Assembly (NCBI GenBank): GCA_944332265.1
Contig: CALVJQ010000014.1
Location: 1 to 38,052 of the forward strand
DNA length: 38,052 nucleotides
DNA from: an uncultured Bacilli bacterium
Lineage (GTDB): Bacteria; Bacillota_I; Bacilli_A; RF39; UBA660
Direction: 5' to 3'
Shown here: positions 7,131-14,090 of the stretch, piece after piece
Layout: each line of letters opens with the position of its first letter
How positions within the stretch are numbered: the stretch's first letter is position 1
Translations under genes and position numbers: made by a program
The notes under the pieces: model-generated
Seen by the model: the letters and a program-made list of their open reading frames with translations, nothing else
Told to the model about the DNA's origin: nothing
The model's database searches: none

Positions 7131-8093
7131 TTATCTCATTTTATAAGTCAAAACTAAATCCACATCACTGGCTTCAAATCCAAGTTCATCATATGGTAAT
7201 ACTTTTGAAGAAATTGCTCTAACTTCTAAAGCATCATTATGATATAAAAAATCAGTAGCTTCTTCTATCCTTGTATTCGTTCGATAACCTAATAATATTT
7301 GACCTTTTTTATTTAATAAATGCCTAACTTGTTCCATTACTAATTTATATTTTTCTTTTTCAATCTCATCTTCCAAACTTAAATTCATAAAATAACTGCG
7401 TTCTAACTCATTCCTAACCATACACTCTATAATATTCGAAAGATACAAAATATCATACTTTACATCAATTTCACTTTTTATATTAGCAATATCAACTTCT
7501 TTAAAAGATGGAAACTCCATTTTTAACAACTTCGATTTTAAAATTAAATACTCATTTCTCATATTATAAAAAGGCATTCCTCTAACTACAATCATCAAAC
7601 TATTATAAAAATTATTAGGTGCTACAAAATTTCCAAATTGTTTTCCCATATTAGTTATATAAAAAATAACTTCTTTCCAAAATAAAGCTACATCAGCAGG
7701 TAATACCTTTAAAACTTTTAACAAAATATCATAGTCCCAAAAACTTTTTTCAATATTATAATTATGTACTGGTACAAAAAAATTTAAAAATTCATTATAA
7801 TCAAGAGTCATTATAGCCCCTATTTTTAAATAAGTAATATAATACGCAAACCTATTTATATCAAATAAATCTACCTTCCTTGCTCCATAATAAATCGAAG
7901 CTAAATACTGATCTCCACTAGCTGCTACTGACCAAACATTTTTATCTTTATAATCTAAGATTTTACTAATCCCTTCTTGATTTTCTGTTGTAAAAAGAAA
8001 AGATGTACTATACTTATTAAATGAATGTCCACTATTTTTCTCCTTATTTAAAAACATAATAGCTTCCTTAATATCCTCATAAACTTCTTTCAT
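7131..8093 (-). CDS. BtaA/DUF3419-like SAM-binding protein
   Basis: The N-terminal half holds NVWSVAASGDQYLASIYYGA (about 52-71), then VDLFDINRFAYYITYLKIGA and LDYNEFLNFF. This is the pattern of the DUF3419 family, whose known member BtaA moves the 3-amino-3-carboxypropyl group from SAM to diacylglycerol. A later DILYLSNIIE fits a methyltransferase-fold motif. Betaine-lipid synthesis is not implied; the substrate is unknown. I start it at ATG 8093-8091, six bases after GAGG; the ATG at 8105 has no binding site and its next codons are that site. At 320 residues it is shorter than BtaA (about 400). It is a single-gene unit with its own consensus promoter, set between nusG and rplK. Confidence 0.65.
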   Translation of the reverse strand: MKEVYEDIKEAIMFLNKEKNSGHSFNKYSTSFLFTTENQEGISKILDYKDKNVWSVAASGDQYLASIYYGARKVDLFDINRFAYYITYLKIGAIMTLDYNEFLNFFVPVHNYNIEKSFWDYDILLKVLKVLPADVALFWKEVIFYITNMGKQFGNFVAPNNFYNSLMIVVRGMPFYNMRNEYLILKSKLLKMEFPSFKEVDIANIKSEIDVKYDILYLSNIIECMVRNELERSYFMNLSLEDEIEKEKYKLVMEQVRHLLNKKGQILLGYRTNTRIEEATDFLYHNDALEVRAISSKVLPYDELGFEASDVDLVLTYKMR

Positions 8094-8119
8094 TTTATCC
8101 CTCATGTCATTAGTGAAGT

Positions 8120-8148
8120 ATTATACATATTCATATTTTAAAAGTCAA
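8120..8148 (-). promoter_or_regulatory. Promoter of the BtaA/DUF3419-like gene
   Basis: Minus strand: -35 TTGACT at 8148-8143, 17 bases, -10 TATAAT at 8125-8120. The -35 overlaps the T-run end of the nusG terminator, so the gene starts a new transcript at once. Confidence 0.85.
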
Positions 8149-8173
8149 AAAAAATGACATTAAATGTCATTTT
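8145..8173 (-). terminator. Terminator of the secE-nusG operon
   Basis: A 10-bp stem (8173-8164 with 8160-8151, AAAATGACAT/ATGTCATTTT), 3-base loop, then Ts on the minus strand, overlapping the nusG stop codon. Confidence 0.88.
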
Positions 8174-8708
8174 ATTGTAATTTATTAACTTGAAATAACT
8201 CAACTTCAACGGGTGTTTCTTGACCAAATAAATCTATTAATACATTTAAACGATTATTTTCAGCATCGATACTATCAACTACACCATTCATTCCCTTAAA
8301 TGGGCCATCAACAATTGTAACCTTAGAACCAACATTCATCTCTGATTCAATGTTTACTCTACTCATTCCCATTGTTGCTAAAATACGATCTATTTCTTGT
8401 GGCATTAATGGTGTTGGTTTAGCCTTATGACCAGAAGAACCAATAAATCCTGTAACTCCAGGAGTATTACGAACAATATACCAAGCTTCATCAGACATAA
8501 TCATTTCAACTAAAACATATCCGGGAAACATTTTCTTAACCTTTTCTTTTTTTACTCCATCTTTAACCTCAACTTCTGTTGTTTCTGGAATAATAACACG
8601 GAAAATATGATCTTGCATTCCCATTGATACAGCTCTTGATTCTAATTTTTCTTTAACTTTAGATTCATGTCCACTATAAGTATTAACTACATACCATTCT
8701 TTTTCCAT
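8172..8708 (-). CDS. nusG: Transcription termination/antitermination factor NusG
   Basis: Binds RNA polymerase and couples it with Rho or the ribosome. The 178 residues begin EKEWYVVNTYSGHESKVKE, the N-terminal NGN domain (about 3-110, with FPGYVLVEM and VRNTPGVTGFIG). A KOW domain follows at about 125-178 (GSKVTIVDGPFKGMNGVV). Length and order match Bacillus NusG. The start ATG is one base past the secE stop, and its ribosome binding site (AAAGGGG) lies inside the secE coding end, so translation is coupled. Confidence 0.97.
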   Translation of the reverse strand: MEKEWYVVNTYSGHESKVKEKLESRAVSMGMQDHIFRVIIPETTEVEVKDGVKKEKVKKMFPGYVLVEMIMSDEAWYIVRNTPGVTGFIGSSGHKAKPTPLMPQEIDRILATMGMSRVNIESEMNVGSKVTIVDGPFKGMNGVVDSIDAENNRLNVLIDLFGQETPVEVELFQVNKLQ

Positions 8709-8709
8709 C

Positions 8710-9084
8710 TTAGAACAACCCCTTTATAAGTGATGCTATTAAATCTATTCCTACAAAGAATAAACATAATAATACACAAAATATTATAACAGCTAATGAA
8801 TATTTAAATATATCTCCAACACTAGGCCATACAACTTTTTTAAGTTCCTTACTTACCTGTTTAAAATAGCCGTCTTTCTTTTCTTTTTCTTTCTTTTTAC
8901 TTTCTTTTTCTTTATTATCTTTTTTATCTTCTTTTACATCATCTATATAATCATCATCTATATCAAAGTCTTCATCGATATCTTCAACTACATCAATATC
9001 TTTTTCTTCTTTATCTTTTTCTTCTTTTTTAGTTTTTACTTTTTCTTCAACCAAAGCATCTTTTATAGTCTTCTTTCTCGCCAT
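8710..9084 (-). CDS. secE: Preprotein translocase subunit SecE, with a long charged N-terminus
   Basis: Membrane subunit that clamps SecY in the export channel. The SecE core is the last 53 residues: YFKQVSKELKKVVWPSVGDI (about 73-92) with the hallmark ELKKVVWPS, then one membrane helix at about 93-117. Single-helix SecE of Bacillota is normally about 60 residues. Here about 70 extra residues precede it, rich in Lys, Glu and Asp in alternating blocks (for example EDIDEDFDIDDDYIDD). They should be cytoplasmic and largely disordered. The start follows GAGGTGG. Cotranscribed with nusG. Confidence 0.93.
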   Translation of the reverse strand: MARKKTIKDALVEEKVKTKKEEKDKEEKDIDVVEDIDEDFDIDDDYIDDVKEDKKDNKEKESKKKEKEKKDGYFKQVSKELKKVVWPSVGDIFKYSLAVIIFCVLLCLFFVGIDLIASLIKGLF

Positions 9085-9108
9085 AAATCCACCTCTTTTT
9101 TTGTATTT

Positions 9109-9130
9109 AAAAAAAACACCTTTATGTGTT
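9109..9130 (-). other. Small hairpin with T-run in the secE leader
   Basis: Minus strand AACAC (9130-9126) pairs with GTGTT (9119-9115), followed by eight Ts. The 5-bp stem is weak for a terminator. It may be an attenuator of secE-nusG or chance in AT-rich sequence. Confidence 0.3.
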
Positions 9131-9141
9131 CAACAAGAATA

Positions 9142-9171
9142 TACCACACTATAATACTAAAAAGCAAGAAA
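9142..9171 (-). promoter_or_regulatory. Candidate promoter of secE-nusG
   Basis: Minus strand -35 TTGCTT, an 18-base spacer and -10 TATATT in the gap between sigH and secE. Spacing is one base longer than ideal. It fits a new transcript starting after the sigH terminator. Confidence 0.55.
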
Positions 9172-9178
9172 AAAAGAG

Positions 9179-9196
9179 TAAAAACATCAGTTTTTA
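9179..9196 (-). terminator. Weak terminator after sigH
   Basis: A 7-bp stem (TAAAAAC at 9196-9190 with GTTTTTA at 9185-9179), 4-base loop, including the sigH stop codon. A run of seven Ts follows about three bases later. Weak because the stem is nearly all A-T. Confidence 0.5.
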
Positions 9197-9808
9197 GCCC
9201 TTTTCAATTATTTTTTTTATCTTATTCTTTATTCTTTGCATAGCATTATCAACTTGTTTTAAATCTTTACCTAATAAAGTAGCAATTTCATCATACTTTA
9301 AACCATTAATCATTAATGAATATACTTCATATTCATTATCTGATAAAGATTTCTTAATATTTGTGACTAATTCTTCTTTTTCTTCTTCTTTTACAATATT
9401 TTCCAAAGGATCATTTTCTTTATTATCAGATAATAAATCTTTTAATGGTGCCGTATAAGAACTATATATATGTTCCAAACTTAAAGAGTCATTTAATAAC
9501 TGGTTTTTTAATCGCCCAGCTTTTTTTATTGCTACTTGTAATCTTCTATCAACACATAAAGTAATAAAACTAGCTAAAGAACAATTTTTATCATCACGAT
9601 AACTATTTAAAGCATCACTAAAACCAACTAAAGCTTCTTGATATAAATCATGATAATCATAACCCAATAAATTAGCTATTCTCATATATTTTTTCATTTC
9701 AATATTAATAATATATTGATATTTCATAAATAAATAATCTTTTGCTTCATCTGAAGATTCATGAATCATATTAATTAATTCATTATCATTAACTTCATTA
9801 TAATCCAT
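9194..9808 (-). CDS. sigH: RNA polymerase sigma factor of the SigH type
   Basis: Sigma-70 family factor of 204 residues. Region 2 spans about 24-95 (LGYDYHDLYQEALVGFSDAL, then SFITLCVDRRLQVAIKKA). Region 4 spans about 150-200 (LSDNEYEVYSLM, EIATLLGKDLKQVDNAMQRI). The region 4 tail VDNAMQRIKNKIKK closely follows the SigH pattern of Bacillus and Listeria. Synteny agrees: rlmB upstream, secE and nusG downstream, as in Bacillus. In Bacillus SigH drives early sporulation genes, in Staphylococcus competence genes; the role here is unknown. The start follows an AGGTTTAG-type site, 8 bases after the rlmB stop. Cotranscribed with mrnC and rlmB. Confidence 0.88.
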   Translation of the reverse strand: MDYNEVNDNELINMIHESSDEAKDYLFMKYQYIINIEMKKYMRIANLLGYDYHDLYQEALVGFSDALNSYRDDKNCSLASFITLCVDRRLQVAIKKAGRLKNQLLNDSLSLEHIYSSYTAPLKDLLSDNKENDPLENIVKEEEKEELVTNIKKSLSDNEYEVYSLMINGLKYDEIATLLGKDLKQVDNAMQRIKNKIKKIIEKG

Positions 9809-9816
9809 TACTAAAC

Positions 9817-10500
9817 CTACTTATTTACAATTCCATAAATCAAAATAGCTGCCGCAACTGAAGCATTTAAACTATTTACATGACCATATTGAGGAATAGC
9901 TAATATTTGATCACAATTCTTCTTAACCAATCTACCTACTCCATTACCTTCACTACCTATAATTAATAAAACTTTATCAGCAAAAGACACATTTTTATAA
10001 TTTTCTCCATCCATATCTGCTGCATATACAAAATATCCATTATCTTTAAATTCATTTATTACATTAACTAAGTTATTAACCATTGCAATATTCACATGCT
10101 CTAATGCCCCAGCACTGGTTTTCATAACTGTTGCTGTAACAGAAACACTTCTATCCTTAGGAATAATAATCGATTTTATACCAGCCGCTTCACATGTTCT
10201 TATAATAGCTCCAAAGTTATGTGGGTCTTCCAAATGATCTAACATTACAACTACTTTATCATTTAGCATTGTATGAAAATCAATATATTCAAAATCATCA
10301 ACAACAATAATAATTCCTTGATGTCTTCCTTCAACCATTCCATCCATTTTTTTTATATCCATAAAAGAATAACTAATTTTATTATCTTTAATAAAATTAA
10401 TAATATCTTTATCATTAAAATTATTAGCTAAATAAACTTTTTTAATAGTTTTAACATTATCACGTAATTCATTAAAAACATTTTTACCAAATACTTTCAT
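9817..10500 (-). CDS. rlmB: 23S rRNA (guanosine-2'-O-)-methyltransferase RlmB (TrmH family)
   Basis: SpoU/TrmH-type enzyme with a trefoil knot that methylates the 2'-O of a guanosine in 23S rRNA using SAM. Seen: a short N-terminal RNA-binding domain ending in EGRHQGI (57-63), motif 1 DPHNFGAIIRTCEAAG (92-107), motif 2 LLIIGSEGNGVG (178-189) and motif 3 IPQYGHVNSLNASVAAAI (202-219). At 227 residues it is slightly shorter than the usual 245. Its binding site AGGAG is made from the last codons of mrnC, and the two genes are one base apart. Confidence 0.92.
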   Translation of the reverse strand: MKVFGKNVFNELRDNVKTIKKVYLANNFNDKDIINFIKDNKISYSFMDIKKMDGMVEGRHQGIIIVVDDFEYIDFHTMLNDKVVVMLDHLEDPHNFGAIIRTCEAAGIKSIIIPKDRSVSVTATVMKTSAGALEHVNIAMVNNLVNVINEFKDNGYFVYAADMDGENYKNVSFADKVLLIIGSEGNGVGRLVKKNCDQILAIPQYGHVNSLNASVAAAILIYGIVNK

Positions 10501-10501
10501 T

Positions 10502-10864
10502 TTACTCTCCTAATATAAATTCCATTATCTCTTTAATACGTTCATTATTATGTTCAAAATAAAGTTTGCCAATTAAAGTTTCCAACCCCGTTGCTAAACG
10601 ATAAGTTACAATATCTGTATGTTTCTTTTTAGGACCTTTAGCATTACGCCCCCATTTAATTATCGCCAATTCATCTTCCGTTAAAAATTTACATTCTTCC
10701 ATTCTTTCCAAGTGTCTTCGTTGACTCCTAGCACTTACATAATCTAAACTACGTTGTTGTAACTCGCCAATTTTTGAAATTCCCCTACGAATTAAATTTT
10801 CCCTAACATATTGCTCATATATAGTATCACCCATATAAGCTAGTATCAAAGGACTATCAATCAT
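10502..10864 (-). CDS. mrnC: Mini-ribonuclease 3
   Basis: RNase III-like dimeric enzyme without a double-stranded RNA binding domain; in Bacillus it matures 23S rRNA ends. I start it at ATG 10864-10862 (MIDSPLILAYMGDTIYEQ), after GGTGGTGAG; upstream reading is unsupported. The product is 120 residues. The catalytic-core motif LILAYMGDTIYEQYVRENL (6-24) has the conserved Asp, and WGRNAKGPKK and TDIVTYRLATGLETLIG are also typical. In Bacillus the order is cysS-mrnC-rlmB-yacP-sigH; here cysS is 19 kb away and yacP is missing. Confidence 0.93.
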   Translation of the reverse strand: MIDSPLILAYMGDTIYEQYVRENLIRRGISKIGELQQRSLDYVSARSQRRHLERMEECKFLTEDELAIIKWGRNAKGPKKKHTDIVTYRLATGLETLIGKLYFEHNNERIKEIMEFILGE

Positions 10865-10894
10865 TTTTCTCACCACCAATAATTTATCACAATT

Positions 10895-10926
10895 CAAAAA
10901 AAAAGCAAGATATCCTTGCATTTTTT
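10895..10926 (-). terminator. Terminator after the coiled-coil gene pair
   Basis: Minus strand GCAAG (10919-10915) pairs with CTTGC (10909-10905), flanked by further A-T pairs, then nine Ts. It overlaps the stop codon of the gene at 10925 and isolates that pair from mrnC. Confidence 0.82.
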
Positions 10927-11146
10927 ATCCTATTCTTTTAATTAATTCATCTAAATATTTTTTAGCATCAGCTATTTCTACTTCTAAATTACTTAATTCT
11001 TCTTGTAAACTATTATATTCATCAATTTGTTTATTCAAAGAATCAAGTTCATTCTTTTTCTTATTAATTCTTTCTTTTAAATTAACAATTGCTTTATTTT
11101 GTTTTTCGTCTTCAATTGAAGAAGGTCCATCTATTTTAATTAACAT
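10925..11146 (-). CDS. Small coiled-coil protein of unknown function
   Basis: No family recognised. The 73 residues have a short N-terminus (MLIKIDGPSS) and then an almost continuous predicted coiled coil (about 14-72, LKERINKKKNELDSLNKQID). The same type of helix closes the protein of the gene just upstream (LKEKIKVKEKILEDLNKQIV), so the two may be related or form a hetero-coiled coil. The start is ATG 11146-11144; a GTG three bases earlier is possible. The ribosome binding site AAAGGAG overlaps the upstream stop codon, so translation is coupled. Confidence 0.6.
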   Translation of the reverse strand: MLIKIDGPSSIEDEKQNKAIVNLKERINKKKNELDSLNKQIDEYNSLQEELSNLEVEIADAKKYLDELIKRIG

Positions 11147-11160
11147 CACTTCACTCTCCT

Positions 11161-11877
11161 TTAAAGCAAATCTTCAATATCTATAGAACCAATATCTTCT
11201 AGTTGCTTCTTACTATCAATTATTTGTCTATCTAAAAACTCGCTTTCTTCAAGCAAAGATTCAATCTCAACAATCTGTTTATTTAAATCTTCTAATATTT
11301 TTTCTTTAACTTTTATCTTTTCTTTTAATTGCCTAATAACATCCATAATATTATTATTATTTTGTTTCTTTACATCTCTCTTTGGTAATTCTATTTCAAA
11401 ATCTTCATTATTTTTATTAAACTTTTCCACTTCTTTTAAGATTTTTTCATATTCTAAACAATCTATTATTTTACCATTAGCACATATCTGATTTACTTTA
11501 CCTTTTATTGTTAAATAAAAATCAATATTAACATCTTCTTTTGAAATAACATCAATTAACTGTTCTAAAAATAATTTTAAAACTTCTATATTCATCTCTT
11601 TTAAACCAACAATCATTTGATTATTATTATCTTCATTTAAGGTATAACTAAATAAATCAATTAAATTATCATATACAACAACACCATTATTAGAAAAAGC
11701 TGGATTAATCATCTTAGTTAAATTACAAGCGTCTTCAATTATATGATTATTAATTCCTAATACATCTTTATCTTTTTTTAGTGCTTTTATATCTAAGGCA
11801 TTATAATAAAATCTACCATCTACACCATAACCATCTTTATTCGGAAAAACATTAAGTTCTACTGCTTTTAATATCAT
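11161..11877 (-). CDS. Protein of unknown function with a C-terminal coiled coil
   Basis: No family recognised. The 238 residues have an N-terminal domain of about 165 residues (start MILKAVELNVFPNKDGYGVD), a polar linker with a run of Asn (about 172-175), and a coiled coil at about 178-230. There is no signal peptide or membrane segment, so it is probably cytoplasmic. The start follows AAAGGGG with 7 bases spacing. It forms a two-gene unit with the small coiled-coil gene downstream, with its own promoter upstream and a terminator after the pair. Confidence 0.65.
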   Translation of the reverse strand: MILKAVELNVFPNKDGYGVDGRFYYNALDIKALKKDKDVLGINNHIIEDACNLTKMINPAFSNNGVVVYDNLIDLFSYTLNEDNNNQMIVGLKEMNIEVLKLFLEQLIDVISKEDVNIDFYLTIKGKVNQICANGKIIDCLEYEKILKEVEKFNKNNEDFEIELPKRDVKKQNNNNIMDVIRQLKEKIKVKEKILEDLNKQIVEIESLLEESEFLDRQIIDSKKQLEDIGSIDIEDLL

Positions 11878-11923
11878 ATTATAACCCCTTTTCTTCTATT
11901 ATAAACGATACTATTATAAAACA

Positions 11924-11953
11924 AGTATACATAGCAAAAGCTAATCATGTCAA
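11924..11953 (-). promoter_or_regulatory. Promoter of the coiled-coil gene pair
   Basis: Minus strand: -35 TTGACA at 11953-11948, an 18-base spacer, -10 TATACT at 11929-11924. It starts four bases after the trxB stop codon. Confidence 0.7.
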
Positions 11954-11957
11954 GCAA

Positions 11958-12848
11958 TTATTCTAATATAGAATTAATTATTTTATTAGCAACAACTGCT
12001 CCTTCCCCAACTGCTACACTTATTTGATACAAATCTTTTTTTATTGTATCACCAATTGCATAAATACCTTTTATTTTTGTTTCAAAAGACTGATTTACTA
12101 AAACATATCCCTCATTAGTTAATATATCTAAATTACTTAAAAAATTAGTAATTGGTTTAAAACCAATATAAACAAACAAAGCTGATACTTTAAGTTTACT
12201 ATCATCAGTAAAAACAATTTCATCCAATATACCATCTTTGTCTTTTAATTTGGCAATTACTTTTTCGTATAAAATTTCTATATTACCTGTCTCTTTTACT
12301 CTACTAGCATTATATCCTATAACACTTAACTTATCGCGTCGATGTATGATATATACTTTTTTACAAATATTTGCTAAATACAAAGCTTCTTGTAAAGCAG
12401 ACTCTCCTGCCCCAAGTACTGCAACTTCTTTATTTCTATAAAAAGCCCCATCACATAATGCACAATTACTAATACCATGACCACGTAAATTATCTTCATT
12501 TTCTATTCCTATTTTCTTAGGAATTCTACCAGTTGCTATTATAATATTTTTAGCCAAATATTCTCCATCTTTTGTAACAACCTTCTTAACATCTCCATCT
12601 AATACAGATAAAACTTCCTTATTAATAACTTCAATATCCAAATTATTAATAGCTTCTAAAAAATTAAAGGCAATATCTGGTCCACTAGAACCATATAAAC
12701 CAGCATAATTATCTACTCTATCTATATAATTCAAATAACCACCAACCATAGCTTTATCAAAACATAATAACTTTAATCCAGCTCTCTTAGCATATATTGC
12801 TGCACTAACTCCAGCAGGTCCCATCCCAATAATAATTAAATCGTACAT
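11958..12848 (-). CDS. trxB: Thioredoxin reductase
   Basis: FAD flavoenzyme that uses NADPH to reduce thioredoxin. I start it at ATG 12848-12846 (MYDLIIIGMGPAGVSAA), after AAAGGAA inside the lgt end; the longer reading overlaps lgt. In the 296 residues: FAD-binding GMGPAGVSAAIYA (8-20), the redox pair CALC (Cys129, Cys132) followed by DGAFYRN, NADPH-binding GAGESALQEALYLA (146-159) with HRRD, and the second FAD motif GIYAIGDT. Four bases after the lgt stop, so coupled to it. The usual CxxC is CATC or CAVC; CALC is a minor change and should be active. Confidence 0.94.
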   Translation of the reverse strand: MYDLIIIGMGPAGVSAAIYAKRAGLKLLCFDKAMVGGYLNYIDRVDNYAGLYGSSGPDIAFNFLEAINNLDIEVINKEVLSVLDGDVKKVVTKDGEYLAKNIIIATGRIPKKIGIENEDNLRGHGISNCALCDGAFYRNKEVAVLGAGESALQEALYLANICKKVYIIHRRDKLSVIGYNASRVKETGNIEILYEKVIAKLKDKDGILDEIVFTDDSKLKVSALFVYIGFKPITNFLSNLDILTNEGYVLVNQSFETKIKGIYAIGDTIKKDLYQISVAVGEGAVVANKIINSILE

Positions 12849-12852
12849 TATT

Positions 12853-13665
12853 TTATTCCTTTCTAAGCATTTTCTTATCATAATATTGATCTTTTTTTAA
12901 CTTATTAAAACATAAATAAACAAAAAAGATAAAACCTAATATAAACATCAATAGAGAAACTAACTGAGCCACTTTAAAATCTCCAAGCATCAAAGAATCA
13001 GTTCTTAAAGACTCTATTAAAAACCTTCCTATACTATACCACATCATATAAAAACAAGTTAATTGTCCACTTTTCAAATACTTATAATATTTTCTAATTA
13101 TAATTATTAAAATAAAACCTAATATACACCATAGAGATTCATATAAAAAGGTTGGATGATAATAAATACCATCTATATTCATCCCATCTATTATAAAAGA
13201 AGGAATATGTAAATTTTCTAAATTAGCTAATGTTGTCACTGGTCCATGAGCTTCACCATTAAAAAAATTACCCCATCTACCAATTGCTTGAGCAAGTATC
13301 AAAGAAGGAACAACTATATCAGCTACTCTTAAAAAATTAACTTTTTTAATTTTACTATAAATAATTAAAGTAATAAGTCCCGCAATTATTCCCCCATGAA
13401 TAGCTAATCCACCATTCCATACTTTTATAATATCTATAAGATTATTCCTATATAAATTAAAATTAAAAATTACATAATATAATCGAGCACCTATAATTCC
13501 AAAGACAACTACCCAAAAACCTAAATTAAAAATAAAATCTTCTGGTAAATTAAACTTCTTACCTTCTCTTAAAGCTAAGATAAAACCAATTACTATTCCA
13601 ACTAATATTAAAACAGAATACCATCTTATACTAAAATTTCCAATACTAAATATTTCTGGATTCAT
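12853..13665 (-). CDS. lgt: Phosphatidylglycerol-prolipoprotein diacylglyceryl transferase
   Basis: Polytopic membrane enzyme that adds diacylglycerol from phosphatidylglycerol to the lipobox Cys of prolipoproteins, the first step of lipoprotein maturation. The 270 residues begin FSIGNFSIRWYSVLILVG. They contain the HGGIIAG stretch (about 90-96) and the family signature QAIGRWGNFFNGEAHG (about 127-142), and about seven hydrophobic segments. The start follows AAGGAGG. An extended -10 (TGATATAAT) lies just upstream, after the terminator of the preceding gene. lgt and trxB form a unit, an arrangement also found in Bacilli. Confidence 0.96.
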   Translation of the reverse strand: MNPEIFSIGNFSIRWYSVLILVGIVIGFILALREGKKFNLPEDFIFNLGFWVVVFGIIGARLYYVIFNFNLYRNNLIDIIKVWNGGLAIHGGIIAGLITLIIYSKIKKVNFLRVADIVVPSLILAQAIGRWGNFFNGEAHGPVTTLANLENLHIPSFIIDGMNIDGIYYHPTFLYESLWCILGFILIIIIRKYYKYLKSGQLTCFYMMWYSIGRFLIESLRTDSLMLGDFKVAQLVSLLMFILGFIFFVYLCFNKLKKDQYYDKKMLRKE

Positions 13666-13699
13666 TATTTATCCTCCTTAAGTAATCGTATTATATCAT

Positions 13700-13728
13700 A
13701 AAAAAGAATTAGGTTACTTTAATTCTTT
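13700..13728 (-). terminator. Terminator upstream of lgt
   Basis: A 9-bp stem (AAAGAATTA at 13728-13720 with TAATTCTTT at 13711-13703), an 8-base loop, then Ts on the minus strand, overlapping the 3' end of the gene at 13714. Confidence 0.65.
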
Positions 13729-14082
13729 TAAAGTACTTACTAATTCTTCTATTTCTTTAGGGGTCTTCAATGCCCCACTTTTATGATAGTATGTTCCATA
13801 TTCATCATACCAAGAAATCCTCCATTTTGGTGATAAAGGAGCATGATCTTTACTTTTATCTGGCCAATAATCATATTCATCTATTTCTTCAAAATCCCAA
13901 ATCAAATTGTTAATAAAATCCAACTTATCAACAGTAATATTATATTCCCATAATTTGCCATCAACATCTATTACATTTGCTTCCAAATTGACAATTATAT
14001 AATTATCTCGATTATATTCTAACTCTAATCTTTTAACTTTTGGTTTATTTCTAACTATCTTTTTAACATCTAAACTAACCAT
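13714..14082 (-). CDS. Small acidic-aromatic protein of unknown function
   Basis: No family recognised. The 122 residues have no signal or membrane segment. The C-terminal half is rich in Trp, Tyr and Asp (YDYWPDKSKDH, WRISWYDEYGTYYHKSG) and ends in a short helix (KEIEELVSTLKELK). It is likely a small globular cytoplasmic protein. Two ATG codons are adjacent; I prefer the second (14082-14080) because the AGGTG site, which overlaps the uvrA stop codon, is better spaced from it. Translation is therefore coupled to uvrA. A role in repair is not implied. Confidence 0.6.
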   Translation of the reverse strand: MVSLDVKKIVRNKPKVKRLELEYNRDNYIIVNLEANVIDVDGKLWEYNITVDKLDFINNLIWDFEEIDEYDYWPDKSKDHAPLSPKWRISWYDEYGTYYHKSGALKTPKEIEELVSTLKELK

Positions 14083-14090
14083 CATATCAC

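Noticed and set aside
9085-9193. A missed rpmG (L33) gene between sigH and secE
   Set aside because: The gap is 109 bases, shorter than an L33 gene with signals, and no L33-like reading was found.
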